A stretch of DNA of 64,000 nucleotides from Prochlorococcus sp. AG-347-I15 (lineage in GTDB: Bacteria > Cyanobacteriota > Cyanobacteriia > PCC-6307 > Cyanobiaceae): positions 62,001 to 126,000 of the forward strand of contig QCBN01000001.1 of assembly GCA_003281585.1 (NCBI GenBank), given 5' to 3'. Position numbers and translations under genes: made by a program. The notes below the pieces were generated by a model, which worked only from the letters and a program-made list of their open reading frames with translations, had not been told where the DNA came from and did no database searches. Shown here in pieces: positions 10,568 to 21,337 of the stretch (positions within the stretch are counted from its first letter, which is position 1; the number at the start of each line of letters is the position of its first letter).

Positions 10568-11476
10568 TTATTTGTTAGGTTTAGCCACATGGGGCAATCC
10601 CCAACCGAGTTTATTTCTTAAAACCTGGAAAAATTCATGGTCTTCAAGTCTAATAAACTTTACTGAGTGTTTACTTTTTCTTATTAAAACTCTATCTTCA
10701 GGCCAAACATAACAACCAGCATTTCCATCCACAACCATTACTAATCTTTCAGGAGTTGCTGGGAAAACAGTTACTGGCTCTGAATCATTAAAAACTAATG
10801 CCCTTGATGCCAATGAATGTGGAGCAATTGGAGTTAATTGCACGACTGGGCAATCAGGTGTAATTACTGGTCCTCCAGCACTTAGAGAATATGCAGTAGA
10901 ACCAGTTGGAGTTGATAAAATTACTCCATCAGCTGAGATATCTACAGGAGCATGTCGCCCTATAGAAATCTCAAAATGACACATGCTTGTCAAAGGTTCT
11001 CTATGAAGAGCCATCTCATTAAGGCAGAGCGACTCCCATCTCCTCTGATCATTCCTCATTACACTAATTATAAAGCAAGTTCTTTCTTCAATATCCCAAT
11101 TTCCAGCAATAATTTTATCAATAGCTTCATCTAAGTTAGATAAATAAGCTTCAGCAAGAAATCCTAAATGACCAGTATTAATTGTAAGTATTGGAATTTT
11201 AGCAGGTGCCGTTTGTCTTGCCGCAGAAAGCACAGTTCCATCTCCACCAAGAACAATTGCAAATTCAACTGATGAATCAAAACCTTCGGGGACACAATTT
11301 GCATATCCTAAGGGACGAACATGTTGATCCGGATTGGCGAATCCAACCATCCCTCCAGAGCTACTAACTCTTATTACCTCATAATTGGATTTTTCCAACT
11401 TTTCTTGAACAGAACTTGCAGTTTGAACAGCAAGTTCTTTCCCATCATTAACAACTAGTCCTGCTTTACGTACCAA
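10568..11476 (-). CDS. ppnK: NAD kinase
   Basis: GGDGTVL and [16 protein letters not shown] motifs. Confidence 0.95.
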   Translation of the reverse strand: MVRKAGLVVNDGKELAVQTASSVQEKLEKSNYEVIRVSSSGGMVGFANPDQHVRPLGYANCVPEGFDSSVEFAIVLGGDGTVLSAARQTAPAKIPILTINTGHLGFLAEAYLSNLDEAIDKIIAGNWDIEERTCFIISVMRNDQRRWESLCLNEMALHREPLTSMCHFEISIGRHAPVDISADGVILSTPTGSTAYSLSAGGPVITPDCPVVQLTPIAPHSLASRALVFNDSEPVTVFPATPERLVMVVDGNAGCYVWPEDRVLIRKSKHSVKFIRLEDHEFFQVLRNKLGWGLPHVAKPNK

Positions 11477-11542
11477 TCAAACAATTAAAACTATTACTAT
11501 TTTAAACTAATTTGCTTGACAAGCATAATTTAAAAATCAGCT

Positions 11543-12553
11543 CTATAAGAACTGCTCTAAGAATCTAATGTCATTTGTATAAAATTTTCTGATATCGTCA
11601 ATCTGATGTCTTACCATGCAAAATCTTTCAACTCCTAATCCAGCTGCGAATCCAGTCCATTTCTCAGAATCTATCCCTAACTTTTCTAATACCATCGGAT
11701 CTACCATTCCACAGCCCATTACTTCTAACCATTTACCTTTCCATTGAACGTCTACTTCCGCTGAAGGCTCAGTAAATGGGAAATAACTAGCCCTAAATCT
11801 TACGGGAATATCTCCAAAAAAGGTCTTTAGAAAGGTTAGAACCGTTCCTCTTAAGTGACTAAAATTAATATCTTTATCAATACATAGAACCTCAACCTGA
11901 TTAAATACAGGTGAGTGAGTAGCATCAACAGCATCTCTTCTATATACTCTCCCTGGAGCAATAATTCTCACTGGAGGAAGATTTTTTTCTAAATATCTTA
12001 TCTGAACGGGAGAAGTATGAGTCCTTAAGAGTCGATTCTCATCTAAGTAAAAAGTATCCTGCATATCTCTTGCAGGATGATTTTTAGGTATGTTAAGAGA
12101 TTCAAAATTATAAAAATCAGTTTCTATTTCAGGGCCACTTTCAACTGAGTAACCCAAACCACAAAAAATATCTATTATTTCATCTTGAGTTGAAATTAAA
12201 GGATGTTTGCTTCCTCGGGGGGTTCCAAATGGAGGAACTGTCACATCAATTTTTTCGTTTTTAATCTTCTTGTCTAAGGCTTGATTATTAAGTTGATTTT
12301 TTCTCTTAGTAATTAGGTCTTGCAAATTTATCTTTATTAAATTTGCCTTTTGGCCAACAATTGGTCTTTCTGCGGCAGATAACTTACCCATAGTTTTCAA
12401 AATAATTGATAAATCACCTTTTTTCCCTAATAAAGAGACTCTCAGTTTATCCAGTTCTTCATGAGTATTGGCATTATCTATGTTATTTTTCGCTGTTAGA
12501 GAAAGATTATTTAGTTTTTCCTCAATTTGACTTAATGATTCAATTTGACTCAC
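11543..12553 (-). CDS. pheS: Phenylalanyl-tRNA synthetase alpha subunit
   Basis: Class II motifs [28 protein letters not shown]. Confidence 0.97.
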   Translation of the reverse strand: MSQIESLSQIEEKLNNLSLTAKNNIDNANTHEELDKLRVSLLGKKGDLSIILKTMGKLSAAERPIVGQKANLIKINLQDLITKRKNQLNNQALDKKIKNEKIDVTVPPFGTPRGSKHPLISTQDEIIDIFCGLGYSVESGPEIETDFYNFESLNIPKNHPARDMQDTFYLDENRLLRTHTSPVQIRYLEKNLPPVRIIAPGRVYRRDAVDATHSPVFNQVEVLCIDKDINFSHLRGTVLTFLKTFFGDIPVRFRASYFPFTEPSAEVDVQWKGKWLEVMGCGMVDPMVLEKLGIDSEKWTGFAAGLGVERFCMVRHQIDDIRKFYTNDIRFLEQFL

Positions 12554-12621
12554 TGATATAGTAAAAATAAGTATTGCTTTATCTTACTTAAATATCGTCC
12601 ATAAATAAAATGTATTGATTA

Positions 12622-13431
12622 ATGAAACCGTTAAATATACTAATTAGCAATGATGATGGTGTTTTTGCAGCGGGAATAAGAGCTCTAGCAAAATCAGCTC
12701 AAAAAAGAGGACATAAGGTAAAAGTAGTATGTCCTGACCAAGAGAGATCAGCTACTGGTCATGGTCTTACATTACAATCTCCATTAAGAGTGGAAAAAGC
12801 TGACGAACTATTTGGGGAAGGGATTGAAGCCTGGGGATGTTCTGGCACACCTGCTGATTGCGTCAAATTAGCACTTTCTGAACTCTTGGATAATAAACCT
12901 GATCTTGTTCTATCTGGAATAAATCACGGGCCCAATTTAGGTACAGATATTTTTTGTTCTGGCACAGTTGCTGCAGCAATGGAAGGAACTTTAGAAAATG
13001 TTCCCTCCATGGCTGTAAGCGTCGCTAGTTTTAAATGGAAGAATTTTGAATATGCTGGAGAAATTGCAATGAATATTGCCGAACAAGCAATTAACGATGG
13101 TTGGCCAGCTTCACTTTTATTAAATTTGAATATACCACCTTGCGAAAAAAGCAAAATAAAAGAACTATCTTGGACAAGATTATCAGTAAGAAAATATAAA
13201 AATCAATTTTCCAAAAGAGAAGACCCAAGGGGAGACGAATATTATTGGCTTGCTGGTGAGGTAGTTTTAGATCTTAAATCAAAAGGTTATGGTCCAAAGA
13301 AATGGCCAAGTGACGTATCGCAAATACAAGAAAATAAAATATCTCTTACACCCGTTGAACCAGATTTATTTTGGAGGGGTAATTTAGACAAATTACCTAA
13401 AATTAATAACTCATTTATAAATCCTTCTTAA
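12622..13431 (+). CDS. surE: 5'/3'-nucleotidase SurE
   Basis: N-terminal ISNDDG motif and [10 protein letters not shown]. Confidence 0.96.
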   Translation: MKPLNILISNDDGVFAAGIRALAKSAQKRGHKVKVVCPDQERSATGHGLTLQSPLRVEKADELFGEGIEAWGCSGTPADCVKLALSELLDNKPDLVLSGINHGPNLGTDIFCSGTVAAAMEGTLENVPSMAVSVASFKWKNFEYAGEIAMNIAEQAINDGWPASLLLNLNIPPCEKSKIKELSWTRLSVRKYKNQFSKREDPRGDEYYWLAGEVVLDLKSKGYGPKKWPSDVSQIQENKISLTPVEPDLFWRGNLDKLPKINNSFINPS

Positions 13432-13944
13432 AAGCCATAAAGAAAAGCAAAGTCCAAAAAAATGAGCTGCAATAACTTGTGTGTTACTGAGAACTGATAA
13501 TATTTCGAGTCCAGTAATTGGTATATCAGATGTCGCTGTAATCAATTGTCCAGTTGTTTGAGAAGATGCTTGTATAAATAAGGCACCCATAAGAGCTTGA
13601 TATCCAATTAGTCCAAACAAAATTCCTAATAAATCAACTAATAGGCCTCGTTTTATCAATTTACTGGTTTGTCCTCTTGAGGGTCTTGCATTGCTTGCGA
13701 TTGCTCTACCTGTTCTAACTATTAACCAACCTTGCCAAAGGCTAAAAAGTAGTAAAATCAAGGCTATCGTAGTAAGTGATAGACCTGGCGCTAAGCCAAG
13801 CTGCCCTTCGCTATTATTTACAACATTTGAAAAAAGCAAAACAGCTGCAACAACAACACCTAAAATGGACTGAACCCAAAATCGTATCCATCCAATGCGC
13901 CGCATTCCAAATGAAAGGGACTGAAAATCAATTTTGTCTGACAT
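13411..13944 (-). CDS. DUF3611-type membrane protein
   Basis: 177 aa, four predicted TM segments; overlaps surE 3' end convergently by 21 nt. Confidence 0.7.
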   Translation of the reverse strand: MSDKIDFQSLSFGMRRIGWIRFWVQSILGVVVAAVLLFSNVVNNSEGQLGLAPGLSLTTIALILLLFSLWQGWLIVRTGRAIASNARPSRGQTSKLIKRGLLVDLLGILFGLIGYQALMGALFIQASSQTTGQLITATSDIPITGLEILSVLSNTQVIAAHFFGLCFSLWLLRRIYK

Positions 13945-14012
13945 TCATTTGATTGAATAAACTATAATCTATTCAAATTTGCCATCAAAATTATAAAATT
14001 GCACGAAATCTT

Positions 14013-14936
14013 TTGATCTCTTTAATATCGCCATCTGAAGTTAAGAATCCTACTTCAATAGCTATTGGAAGTTTTGATGGGCTTCATGCTGGTCACAGAA
14101 AATTAATTAAAAGTGTAGTTGAAGAGAATCAATATACCCCAACAATTGCAAGCTTCTGGCCTCATCCCAGAGAAGTACTATACAAAGAAACACGTCTTAG
14201 ACTTGATCTACCTTATGAAAAACTACCTATTCTTGAAGATCTTGGGATTGAACAATTAGTTTTGATTCCTTTTAATAAAGAACTATCTAAATTAAGTGCA
14301 GAAAGATTCGTAAGAGATATTTTGATAAATCAATTACGAGCAAAAAACATTTCTGTAGGTGCTAATTTTAAATTTGGTTTCAGAAGAAGTGGAGACATAA
14401 ATACTATAAAAAATACGCTTAAAGATACAGATATTAAATTAAAAATTACTCCAATTTTAGAAGACAAAGAAGGCAGAATCAGTAGCAGCAGAATAAGAGA
14501 TCTATTAGAAAAAAGTGATCTGAAAAATGCTTTCAAAATTCTAAAAAGGCCTTATAGTTTTAATGGAAAGGTTGTTAAAGGTAAAGGGATTGGAAAAAGT
14601 ATAGGATGGCCTACTGCAAATCTTGAGATAGATGGCAGAAAGTTTTTACCTGGAGAAGGAGTCTACGCATCTTGGACATCCATAGAAAACTCTAACCAAA
14701 AAATTGAATCTATTATGAATCTTGGCTCACAACCAACAATAAATCCTTTGTTGCCGTCTGCAGTTGAAGTTCATTTAATAAATCAAGATATGGATCTATA
14801 TGGTTTAAATCTATCTGTAGAACCAGTTGAAAAGCTTAGATCTCAAATCAAGTTCAAGAATATAGATCAGCTATCTAATCAAATTAAAAAAGACAGAGAT
14901 AATGCCCTGAAAATTTTTAAAAACTGCCAAAAATAA
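14013..14936 (+). CDS. ribF: Riboflavin kinase / FAD synthetase RibF
   Basis: GSFDGLHAGHRKL nucleotidyltransferase motif and GKGIGKSIGWPTANL kinase motif. Confidence 0.96.
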   Translation: MISLISPSEVKNPTSIAIGSFDGLHAGHRKLIKSVVEENQYTPTIASFWPHPREVLYKETRLRLDLPYEKLPILEDLGIEQLVLIPFNKELSKLSAERFVRDILINQLRAKNISVGANFKFGFRRSGDINTIKNTLKDTDIKLKITPILEDKEGRISSSRIRDLLEKSDLKNAFKILKRPYSFNGKVVKGKGIGKSIGWPTANLEIDGRKFLPGEGVYASWTSIENSNQKIESIMNLGSQPTINPLLPSAVEVHLINQDMDLYGLNLSVEPVEKLRSQIKFKNIDQLSNQIKKDRDNALKIFKNCQK

Positions 14937-14943
14937 ATTTAAA

Positions 14944-15999
14944 ATGCTGAATTCCAATACTACCGACGCTGATGATTTAAGAATTTATCAAATTATTGAC
15001 GCTAATTTAGATAGAGCTAGAGAGGGACTTAGAGTATTAGAGGATTGGGCTAGATTTGGTCTAGGCAAGGAAAAATATGTTGAAAGGATTAAAAATTTTA
15101 GACATATTTTAGGGAAAAACCATTTAGAAGTTTATAAGCAATCTAGAAATCACATTGAGGACAAATGTAAAGGATTGTCTCATAAAGAGCAAAGTAACAA
15201 AAAAACATCTAAACAAATTATAAGTTTTAATTCAGGCAGAGTTCAAGAAGCATTAAGAGTCATTGAAGAATTCTCAAGGTCACATAATCATGAGCTTTCA
15301 AAAATTGCTTCAGAAATTAGATATGAAATTTATACCATTGAAATAGACTTATTAAGTTTAAGCAAATTTAAGAAGTCGGAGAAAATATTAAAAGAAAATG
15401 ACTTATATGTAATCACAGAACAAAAAGACAATTTATTAGGAACATTAGAAGAGATCTTAATTGCAGGAGTAAGAATAATTCAATATAGATTTAAAACGGG
15501 AACCGATAAGGATCATCTTCAAGAAGCAATTCAGATTAAAAATCTATGTAAAAAATATAATTCTTTATTTATCGTTAATGACAGAATTGATATAGCTCTA
15601 GCATCTAATGCGGATGGAATTCATCTTGGACAAGATGATTTAGATTTAAAAACCGCAAGAAAATTATTAGGATATTCAAAGATCATTGGTATAAGTGCAA
15701 ATAATGAAATTGATATTTCTAATGCTCTTAAGGAGGGTTGTGATTATATAGGTATAGGACCAGTATTTGATACTGTAACAAAAAGGGACAAAGAACCCAT
15801 AGGCATTGAAAAAATCAAAAGATTAACCAAAGATTTAGATATTCCTTGGTTTGCCATAGGAGGAATTAAGTCAAATAATATTTCATATTTAAAAAACAAT
15901 GGTTTTAAAAAAGTTGCCTTAGTTTCACAATTAATGAATTCTGAAGATCCTAAAGAAGAAGCTATTATGATTTTAAAAGAGTTGTCTTATGAAAATTAA
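14944..15999 (+). CDS. thiE: Thiamine-phosphate synthase, cyanobacterial long form
   Basis: C-terminal ThiE TIM barrel (FIVNDRIDIALASNADGIHLGQDD, IGIGPVF) and cyanobacterial N-terminal extension. Confidence 0.95.
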   Translation: MLNSNTTDADDLRIYQIIDANLDRAREGLRVLEDWARFGLGKEKYVERIKNFRHILGKNHLEVYKQSRNHIEDKCKGLSHKEQSNKKTSKQIISFNSGRVQEALRVIEEFSRSHNHELSKIASEIRYEIYTIEIDLLSLSKFKKSEKILKENDLYVITEQKDNLLGTLEEILIAGVRIIQYRFKTGTDKDHLQEAIQIKNLCKKYNSLFIVNDRIDIALASNADGIHLGQDDLDLKTARKLLGYSKIIGISANNEIDISNALKEGCDYIGIGPVFDTVTKRDKEPIGIEKIKRLTKDLDIPWFAIGGIKSNNISYLKNNGFKKVALVSQLMNSEDPKEEAIMILKELSYEN

Positions 16000-16198
16000 A
16001 GTAAATGGAGAAGAAAAAAAAATAGAACTTGATCAAGAAAATGCTCTACTATCTACAGTTATAAATTTAATGGGATATAAACCAAACTCAATTGTAGTGG
16101 AATTAAATAACTTAATTATTAATTCATTAAAATGGGAAAAAGTGAAACTTAAAGATGGTGATAATTTAGAAATCGTTTCAATAGTTGGTGGTGGTTAA
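15989..16198 (+). CDS. thiS: Sulfur carrier protein ThiS
   Basis: 69 aa ending in GGG; overlaps thiE by 11 nt. Confidence 0.93.
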   Translation: MKIKVNGEEKKIELDQENALLSTVINLMGYKPNSIVVELNNLIINSLKWEKVKLKDGDNLEIVSIVGGG

Positions 16199-16310
16199 AT
16201 GATAAATTCTTTATACATTAAAAATCTTCATATTTTTTTAAGTTTAGGCTCGAAACAATAACCAAATTTATCCAATTTTCGTTTTATATTCTTAATACTT
16301 AAATAGAACA

Positions 16311-16478
16311 ATGAAAGAAAAAATTGAAAGTAACTCAAGGTCCTTAAAATGGGAGCAAAATGGGGAGTTGGCTCATAATGATCTCTCTGAGTTAATTGAA
16401 AGATTAAAAAATGTGGAAAGTGAACTTACCTCATCTGAGCTTTCTAGATTAGGAACAAAATCAAATATAAAAGATTAA
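16311..16478 (+). CDS. Small hypothetical protein (55 aa)
   Basis: Read directly: MKEKIESNSRSLKWEQNGELAHNDLSELIERLKNVESELTSSELSRLGTKSNIKD*; not in supplied track (short). Confidence 0.5.
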   Translation: MKEKIESNSRSLKWEQNGELAHNDLSELIERLKNVESELTSSELSRLGTKSNIKD

Positions 16479-16546
16479 ATTTGTTACTTAGGTCTTGTTT
16501 TTATAAAAATTTGTACCAAATTAAAATTACTTAATATAAAAAAGAA

Positions 16547-16678
16547 ATGCCGAAAAGATTTCCAGAGTGGGTAAATACAGAAGTCGTGATAAAAGCAATC
16601 AAAATGAGAGAAGAAGGAATGTTATCAAAACAACTAAATTTATGGATAGAAAACCTATTAGAAATAGAAAAAAAGTGA
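16547..16678 (+). CDS. Small hypothetical protein (43 aa)
   Basis: Read directly: MPKRFPEWVNTEVVIKAIKMREEGMLSKQLNLWIENLLEIEKK*; not in supplied track. Confidence 0.45.
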   Translation: MPKRFPEWVNTEVVIKAIKMREEGMLSKQLNLWIENLLEIEKK

Positions 16679-16682
16679 TTAC

Positions 16683-17339
16683 TTAAGAAATACTTTTAAT
16701 AATTCTGAGAGCCGCCATTGCTGCTCCGTAACCATTATCTATATTCATAACTGCAATACCTGGAGAACAGCTTGACAACATACTATTTAAAGCAGTTACT
16801 CCATCCTTGCTAACACCGTATCCTACTGAAACAGGTACTGCAATTATCGGTTGTGCCAACAATCCACCCACAACCGTTGCCAAAGCTCCTTCCATTCCAG
16901 CACAAACTATTAATACATCATATTTATTAATTTCTTCTAACTGACTCATCAATCGATGAAGTCCAGCTACTCCAACATCTATAAAAGATTGACAATTCAC
17001 TCCATAAATTTCAAGTGATAATTGTGCTTCAAGTGTTACGGCCAAATCGCTTGAGCCGCCTGAAATTATTGCAACTTTTTTATTCGTATTTATTTTATTC
17101 AGATTTTTCCCAATTGTTAGGCAATTTGCTTCTTCATAGAATCGTGCATCATCATACAAATCTAAAAGATAATTGGCCTTCTCACTATTAATCCTAGTAA
17201 TGAAAACAACCTCATTTTTACTTAATACATTTTCAGATAATCTCTCTAATTGGTCGATACTCTTATCTTGTCCCCAAATAGCTTCAATGAGTCCAAGCCT
17301 ATCTCTTCTTTGAAAATCAAACTTGATATCAAAATTCAT
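16683..17339 (-). CDS. LarB / CpmA-like protein (AIR carboxylase-related)
   Basis: GGSSDLAV and GMEGALATVVGGLLAQPIIAVPVSVGYG motifs typical of LarB/circadian phase modifier CpmA family. Confidence 0.85.
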   Translation of the reverse strand: MNFDIKFDFQRRDRLGLIEAIWGQDKSIDQLERLSENVLSKNEVVFITRINSEKANYLLDLYDDARFYEEANCLTIGKNLNKINTNKKVAIISGGSSDLAVTLEAQLSLEIYGVNCQSFIDVGVAGLHRLMSQLEEINKYDVLIVCAGMEGALATVVGGLLAQPIIAVPVSVGYGVSKDGVTALNSMLSSCSPGIAVMNIDNGYGAAMAALRIIKSIS

Positions 17340-17782
17340 CTTTGCTTATCTAATTCCCCCTCATAAATCAATTCAAAAGGATTTTCTGCTAAATTTAGAG
17401 CAGCTTTAACATTATCTTCAAATTTTTGTTGAACTACATTTACTTCTGACATTGGTATGCTTTTCCATAATTTCCTACTTTTCCAATTTACCAATATTAA
17501 AGCTTCTTCTTTTTCTTTATCCCAAAATAATTGTCTTCCCAAAAAACCATCTTGAGAAGATAACCATGGCTCCCATATTTCTTTTTCAGCATTCAACCAA
17601 GCTGCTTTTACATCTGCAGGTACTTTAAGTCTTAATTCCTCTATGACCATTTTACTTTGAAAATCATCCATTGTAAGAGCTTGTAAATTGGTAATATCAG
17701 ATTGAAAAATTAAAACTACTAAGCAAATTAATAATAAACAAAATCTTTGAATTTTTTTTTTCAAATTTAAAATAAATCTCAT
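17336..17782 (-). CDS. TIGR03792-type secreted protein
   Basis: Signal-peptide-like N-terminus then [44 protein letters not shown]; 4-nt overlaps with both neighbours. Confidence 0.7.
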   Translation of the reverse strand: MRFILNLKKKIQRFCLLLICLVVLIFQSDITNLQALTMDDFQSKMVIEELRLKVPADVKAAWLNAEKEIWEPWLSSQDGFLGRQLFWDKEKEEALILVNWKSRKLWKSIPMSEVNVVQQKFEDNVKAALNLAENPFELIYEGELDKQR

Positions 17783-18999
17783 TTTTTCTCAAGTAGAACT
17801 ACTGAATGACAACTTATACCCTCTTCTCTACCTTCTGGACCTAATTTTTCATTCGTGGTTGCTTTAATCCCAATTAAATTTTCATCAATATTTAAGATTT
17901 CAGAAATGTTTTTTTTCATTAGTTTTATATGTGGCATAATTTTTGGCCTTTCAGCAACGAGAACACTATCAATATTATTTATTTCCCAACCATCTTGTCT
18001 TATCAAGTCAATTACTTTTGATAACAAAAACAAGCTATCAGCATTTTTCCATTTTTCATCAGATGGGGGGAAATACTTTCCTATGTCACCCAACGAGAGT
18101 GCTCCCAATAATGCATCCATTATTGAGTGACTTAAAACATCAGCATCACTATGACCATCCAAACCTAAATTTTCAGGATGATGCAATTTTACACCTCCAA
18201 TAATTAAATCTCTATCCTCTACTAGTCTGTGAATATCGTATCCATTTCCTATTCTAAATTTCATGAATTGATTATTTTCTTTAATTATTCTCTTACTTTG
18301 TGGGGATTTTTTGTAGTCTTCATTCGAAATTAAGTCACTTCTTCTCTCAAATGTTCTTTCAAAACTTTTTCTTCTTCTCCATGATTTAATCTCTTCATGG
18401 TTACCGCTCACAAGAATATCTGGCACTTTCATATCTTTAAAAGTTAACGGCCTCGTATATTGAGGATATTCTAATAAAGAAGAATTATGACTCTCATCGA
18501 CTAAGGAGTCTGGATCACCAAGAGTTCCTGGTAATAATCTAGTCAAGCCGTTAATTATTGATATAGCGGGTATTTCACCTCCAGAAAGTACATAGTCGCC
18601 TATCGATATCTCTTCATCAGCTAAAAATCTAATCCTCTCATCAAAACCTTCATATTGACCACAAATAAGAATTATTTGATCCAAAGTGGACCATCTCGCA
18701 AGATCCTTTTGCTTTAGGACTTTACCCTGTGGGGTCATCAGCAAAGTTTTACTTTTAGGTAATTTTCTAATTGATTCATATGCCTTATAAATAGGTTCAG
18801 GTTTTAATACCATACCTGCTCCTCCTCCATAAGGCCTATCGTCTACTTGTCTATATGGCCCCTCTCCATATTCTCTCAAATCATATAAATTTAAATCGAT
18901 CAAATTTTTATCTAGGGCTTTTGTTATGACCCCTAAATTATTTATTAATTCAAAAGCTTTAGGGAATAATGTAATTACATCAAAATTAAAACCACTCAT
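17779..18999 (-). CDS. trmD-ispF: Fusion ORF: tRNA (guanine-N1)-methyltransferase TrmD + 2-C-methyl-D-erythritol 2,4-cyclodiphosphate synthase IspF
   Basis: 406-aa uninterrupted ORF: TrmD ([28 protein letters not shown]) then IspF from internal ATG at 18264 ([41 protein letters not shown]). Confidence 0.9.
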   Translation of the reverse strand: MSGFNFDVITLFPKAFELINNLGVITKALDKNLIDLNLYDLREYGEGPYRQVDDRPYGGGAGMVLKPEPIYKAYESIRKLPKSKTLLMTPQGKVLKQKDLARWSTLDQIILICGQYEGFDERIRFLADEEISIGDYVLSGGEIPAISIINGLTRLLPGTLGDPDSLVDESHNSSLLEYPQYTRPLTFKDMKVPDILVSGNHEEIKSWRRRKSFERTFERRSDLISNEDYKKSPQSKRIIKENNQFMKFRIGNGYDIHRLVEDRDLIIGGVKLHHPENLGLDGHSDADVLSHSIMDALLGALSLGDIGKYFPPSDEKWKNADSLFLLSKVIDLIRQDGWEINNIDSVLVAERPKIMPHIKLMKKNISEILNIDENLIGIKATTNEKLGPEGREEGISCHSVVLLEKK

Positions 19000-19911
19000 T
19001 TATAAATCTTCCTCATAACCAAACTCAATTAACCTTGATTCTTTTTTTCTCCAATTTGGAACAACTTTCACAAACAACTCTAGGTGAACTGGACCATCAA
19101 TTAATTTTGACATATTTGATCTTGCTGACTGACCAATCATTTTTAACATTGAACCTTTCTTTCCAATAAGAATGCCTTTTTGAGTTAATCTTTCAACAAC
19201 AATAGTAGCCAAAATAGCTGTAAAAACTTTGCCATTTTTTCTTTTCATTTCCTCTCTCTTTTCTATCTTTACTGCGACACTATGAGGTACCTCCTCTCTT
19301 GTATTTTTTAATACCTGCTCTCTTACTAAATCAGATAATAAGTTATCTAATGGTTGGTCGCAAATCGTCTCTTCGCCATAAAGTTTTGGTCCCTCTGGAA
19401 GAAAATTAAGTGCCATATCGACTAATTCAGAACATCCCTCTCCTTTAGAAGCACTTACAATTTGAAAGTTTCTATTAATTCCAAAAAATCTTCTATATTG
19501 TTCTAATCGTAAATTCCTAAATTGTTTATTAACCAAATCCCACTTATTTAATGCCACAATAAACTCAGTTTTATTTGCGATTAGAAAGTTCAAAATATAT
19601 TCATCACCTCTACCAGGTTCTTCACTTGAGTCAATTACAAAAATTACCATATCAACTCCATTAATTGCAGATTTTGCGTTTTTTACTAATATCTCTCCAA
19701 GTCGATGATGAGGTTTATGAACACCTGGCGTATCAACAAAAATTATTTGCCCATTGTCTGTAGTCAGTATTCCTTTTAATTTTTTTCTAGTAGTTTGCGC
19801 TATTGGAGAAGTAATTGTTATTTTTTCTCCAATCAATTTATTTATTAAAGTAGATTTACCAACATTTGGCCTTCCTAGTAAAGTTACAAACCCAGATCTA
19901 TAATTGGCCAA
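19000..19911 (-). CDS. era: GTPase Era
   Basis: GRPNVGKST, DTPGVHKP, NKWD and C-terminal KH motif GKKGSMLKMIG. Confidence 0.97.
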   Translation of the reverse strand: MANYRSGFVTLLGRPNVGKSTLINKLIGEKITITSPIAQTTRKKLKGILTTDNGQIIFVDTPGVHKPHHRLGEILVKNAKSAINGVDMVIFVIDSSEEPGRGDEYILNFLIANKTEFIVALNKWDLVNKQFRNLRLEQYRRFFGINRNFQIVSASKGEGCSELVDMALNFLPEGPKLYGEETICDQPLDNLLSDLVREQVLKNTREEVPHSVAVKIEKREEMKRKNGKVFTAILATIVVERLTQKGILIGKKGSMLKMIGQSARSNMSKLIDGPVHLELFVKVVPNWRKKESRLIEFGYEEDL

Positions 19912-19949
19912 AGACTTTTAATGCATCAATAATAAAATTCTGATCAAAA

Positions 19950-20477
19950 ATGGAAAAAAAAACCATAAATTTAAAAGAAGCTTCGTTCACGCAAGCAATA
20001 AATATATCTGCACAATGGTGCAAAGAGTGGGGTGAAGATTTACTAAGCGAAGAGGTTTTAGCAGATAGAATCGCAGAGCTAACTAAAACAAGAAATGGAC
20101 TCAGAGGATTTTTTGCATACGCTTTATCAGATAAAGATTGTTTTTTGTTAGATAAACTTCCTTTTTCACTAATTTACAAACTGAACGAAGGTGGTGATGC
20201 TGTAACAGAAATAGTAGTAAAAAATTTAATAATGAGTTCCGCTCAAATTATTATTCATCGAAGAGATAATAATCATGAATATGAGATAACATCGGAAAAC
20301 ATTTCAGATAGATGTAAAGCTATTTTAAGACTGCTAGAAACTAAGTCAGTTACAACGTATGTCAATCAAGTCCTTAGAGATTTAGATGATATGGGCAATA
20401 GTTTTGATAATTCAGTAAAGTATGACTTTGAGCAAAAGGAATTCATAAAAAAGCAAATTCTTGATATCGCACAATAA
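19950..20477 (+). CDS. Conserved hypothetical protein (175 aa)
   Basis: Full-length ORF between divergent era and a hairpin terminator. Confidence 0.7.
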   Translation: MEKKTINLKEASFTQAINISAQWCKEWGEDLLSEEVLADRIAELTKTRNGLRGFFAYALSDKDCFLLDKLPFSLIYKLNEGGDAVTEIVVKNLIMSSAQIIIHRRDNNHEYEITSENISDRCKAILRLLETKSVTTYVNQVLRDLDDMGNSFDNSVKYDFEQKEFIKKQILDIAQ

Positions 20478-20478
20478 A

Positions 20479-20503
20479 AAAGCGTAGAAAAAATCTACGC
20501 TTT
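20479..20503. terminator. Bidirectional intrinsic terminator
   Basis: Perfect 10-bp hairpin AAAGCGTAGA-AAAAA-TCTACGCTTT between convergent genes. Confidence 0.75.
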
Positions 20504-20526
20504 GAAATAAATGTTAGATGATTTGT

Positions 20527-21264
20527 TTAGTCTCTTCTTCCACCACCTTGAAGGGCGATCATTAATCTTAATATAAAAACGAAAAGATTAATATAAGTTA
20601 GATACATGCCTAATGCACCAGCTAGGTATTGATCATCATTATATCTTCTTGGCATTGTATAAAAGTCGACAAAAGACATTGCAACAAATAAAACAGTTCC
20701 AAATCCCGCAATAATCAATTCAAGTCCTGAACCTCCAAAAACACCTGGGGCAAAGAATCCTCCGATTAATTGAACAAACATTGCAATTAGAAGGCCTATC
20801 AAACCAAGACCGACAACACCACTTAGTGCTTGACCAACGCTGTCACTCATTCTCTGGCCAGTGTAAGAGGCAATAACAAAAGTTATACCTGTAGCTAAGG
20901 CAGCTGTTCCTACCGAACCAATACCAATGGTTCCTATTGCTAAAGCAACTATTCCACTTAAGGTGAATCCAGTTAGTAAACTAAATCCGGTTAGTAAAGG
21001 CAATGCCTTTGCATTATTTGCGTTATTTGCAGCGCTTGTGGCTATAAAAAACAAAACCAATTCTGCAATTAAAGCAACTATTGAAAGAGGCTGGAAAAGT
21101 CCAGGATTTGTTGCTATGAGTGAGATACCTGCTAAAACACCTAAAGAAGTTAAAACCATACCTCCACCTACGTAAGGTAGAGCTTTCTGAACAACATTAG
21201 GACCAACTATTGAACTAGTTTGTGCTTCACGAATAGCTTGATTGAAATTACTACTTGCTGGCAT
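20527..21264 (-). CDS. Bax inhibitor-1/YccA family membrane protein
   Basis: Seven predicted TM segments with BI-1 features (YTGQRMSD, FVDFYTMPRRYNDDQYLAGALGMYLTYINLFVFILRL). Confidence 0.85.
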   Translation of the reverse strand: MPASSNFNQAIREAQTSSIVGPNVVQKALPYVGGGMVLTSLGVLAGISLIATNPGLFQPLSIVALIAELVLFFIATSAANNANNAKALPLLTGFSLLTGFTLSGIVALAIGTIGIGSVGTAALATGITFVIASYTGQRMSDSVGQALSGVVGLGLIGLLIAMFVQLIGGFFAPGVFGGSGLELIIAGFGTVLFVAMSFVDFYTMPRRYNDDQYLAGALGMYLTYINLFVFILRLMIALQGGGRRD

Positions 21265-21337
21265 TTTTTTTTTAAATTATGGTCTTATTCTACTTGATTT
21301 TAGAAATTTCAGGGTACGGATCACCAGAGTTATAAAG

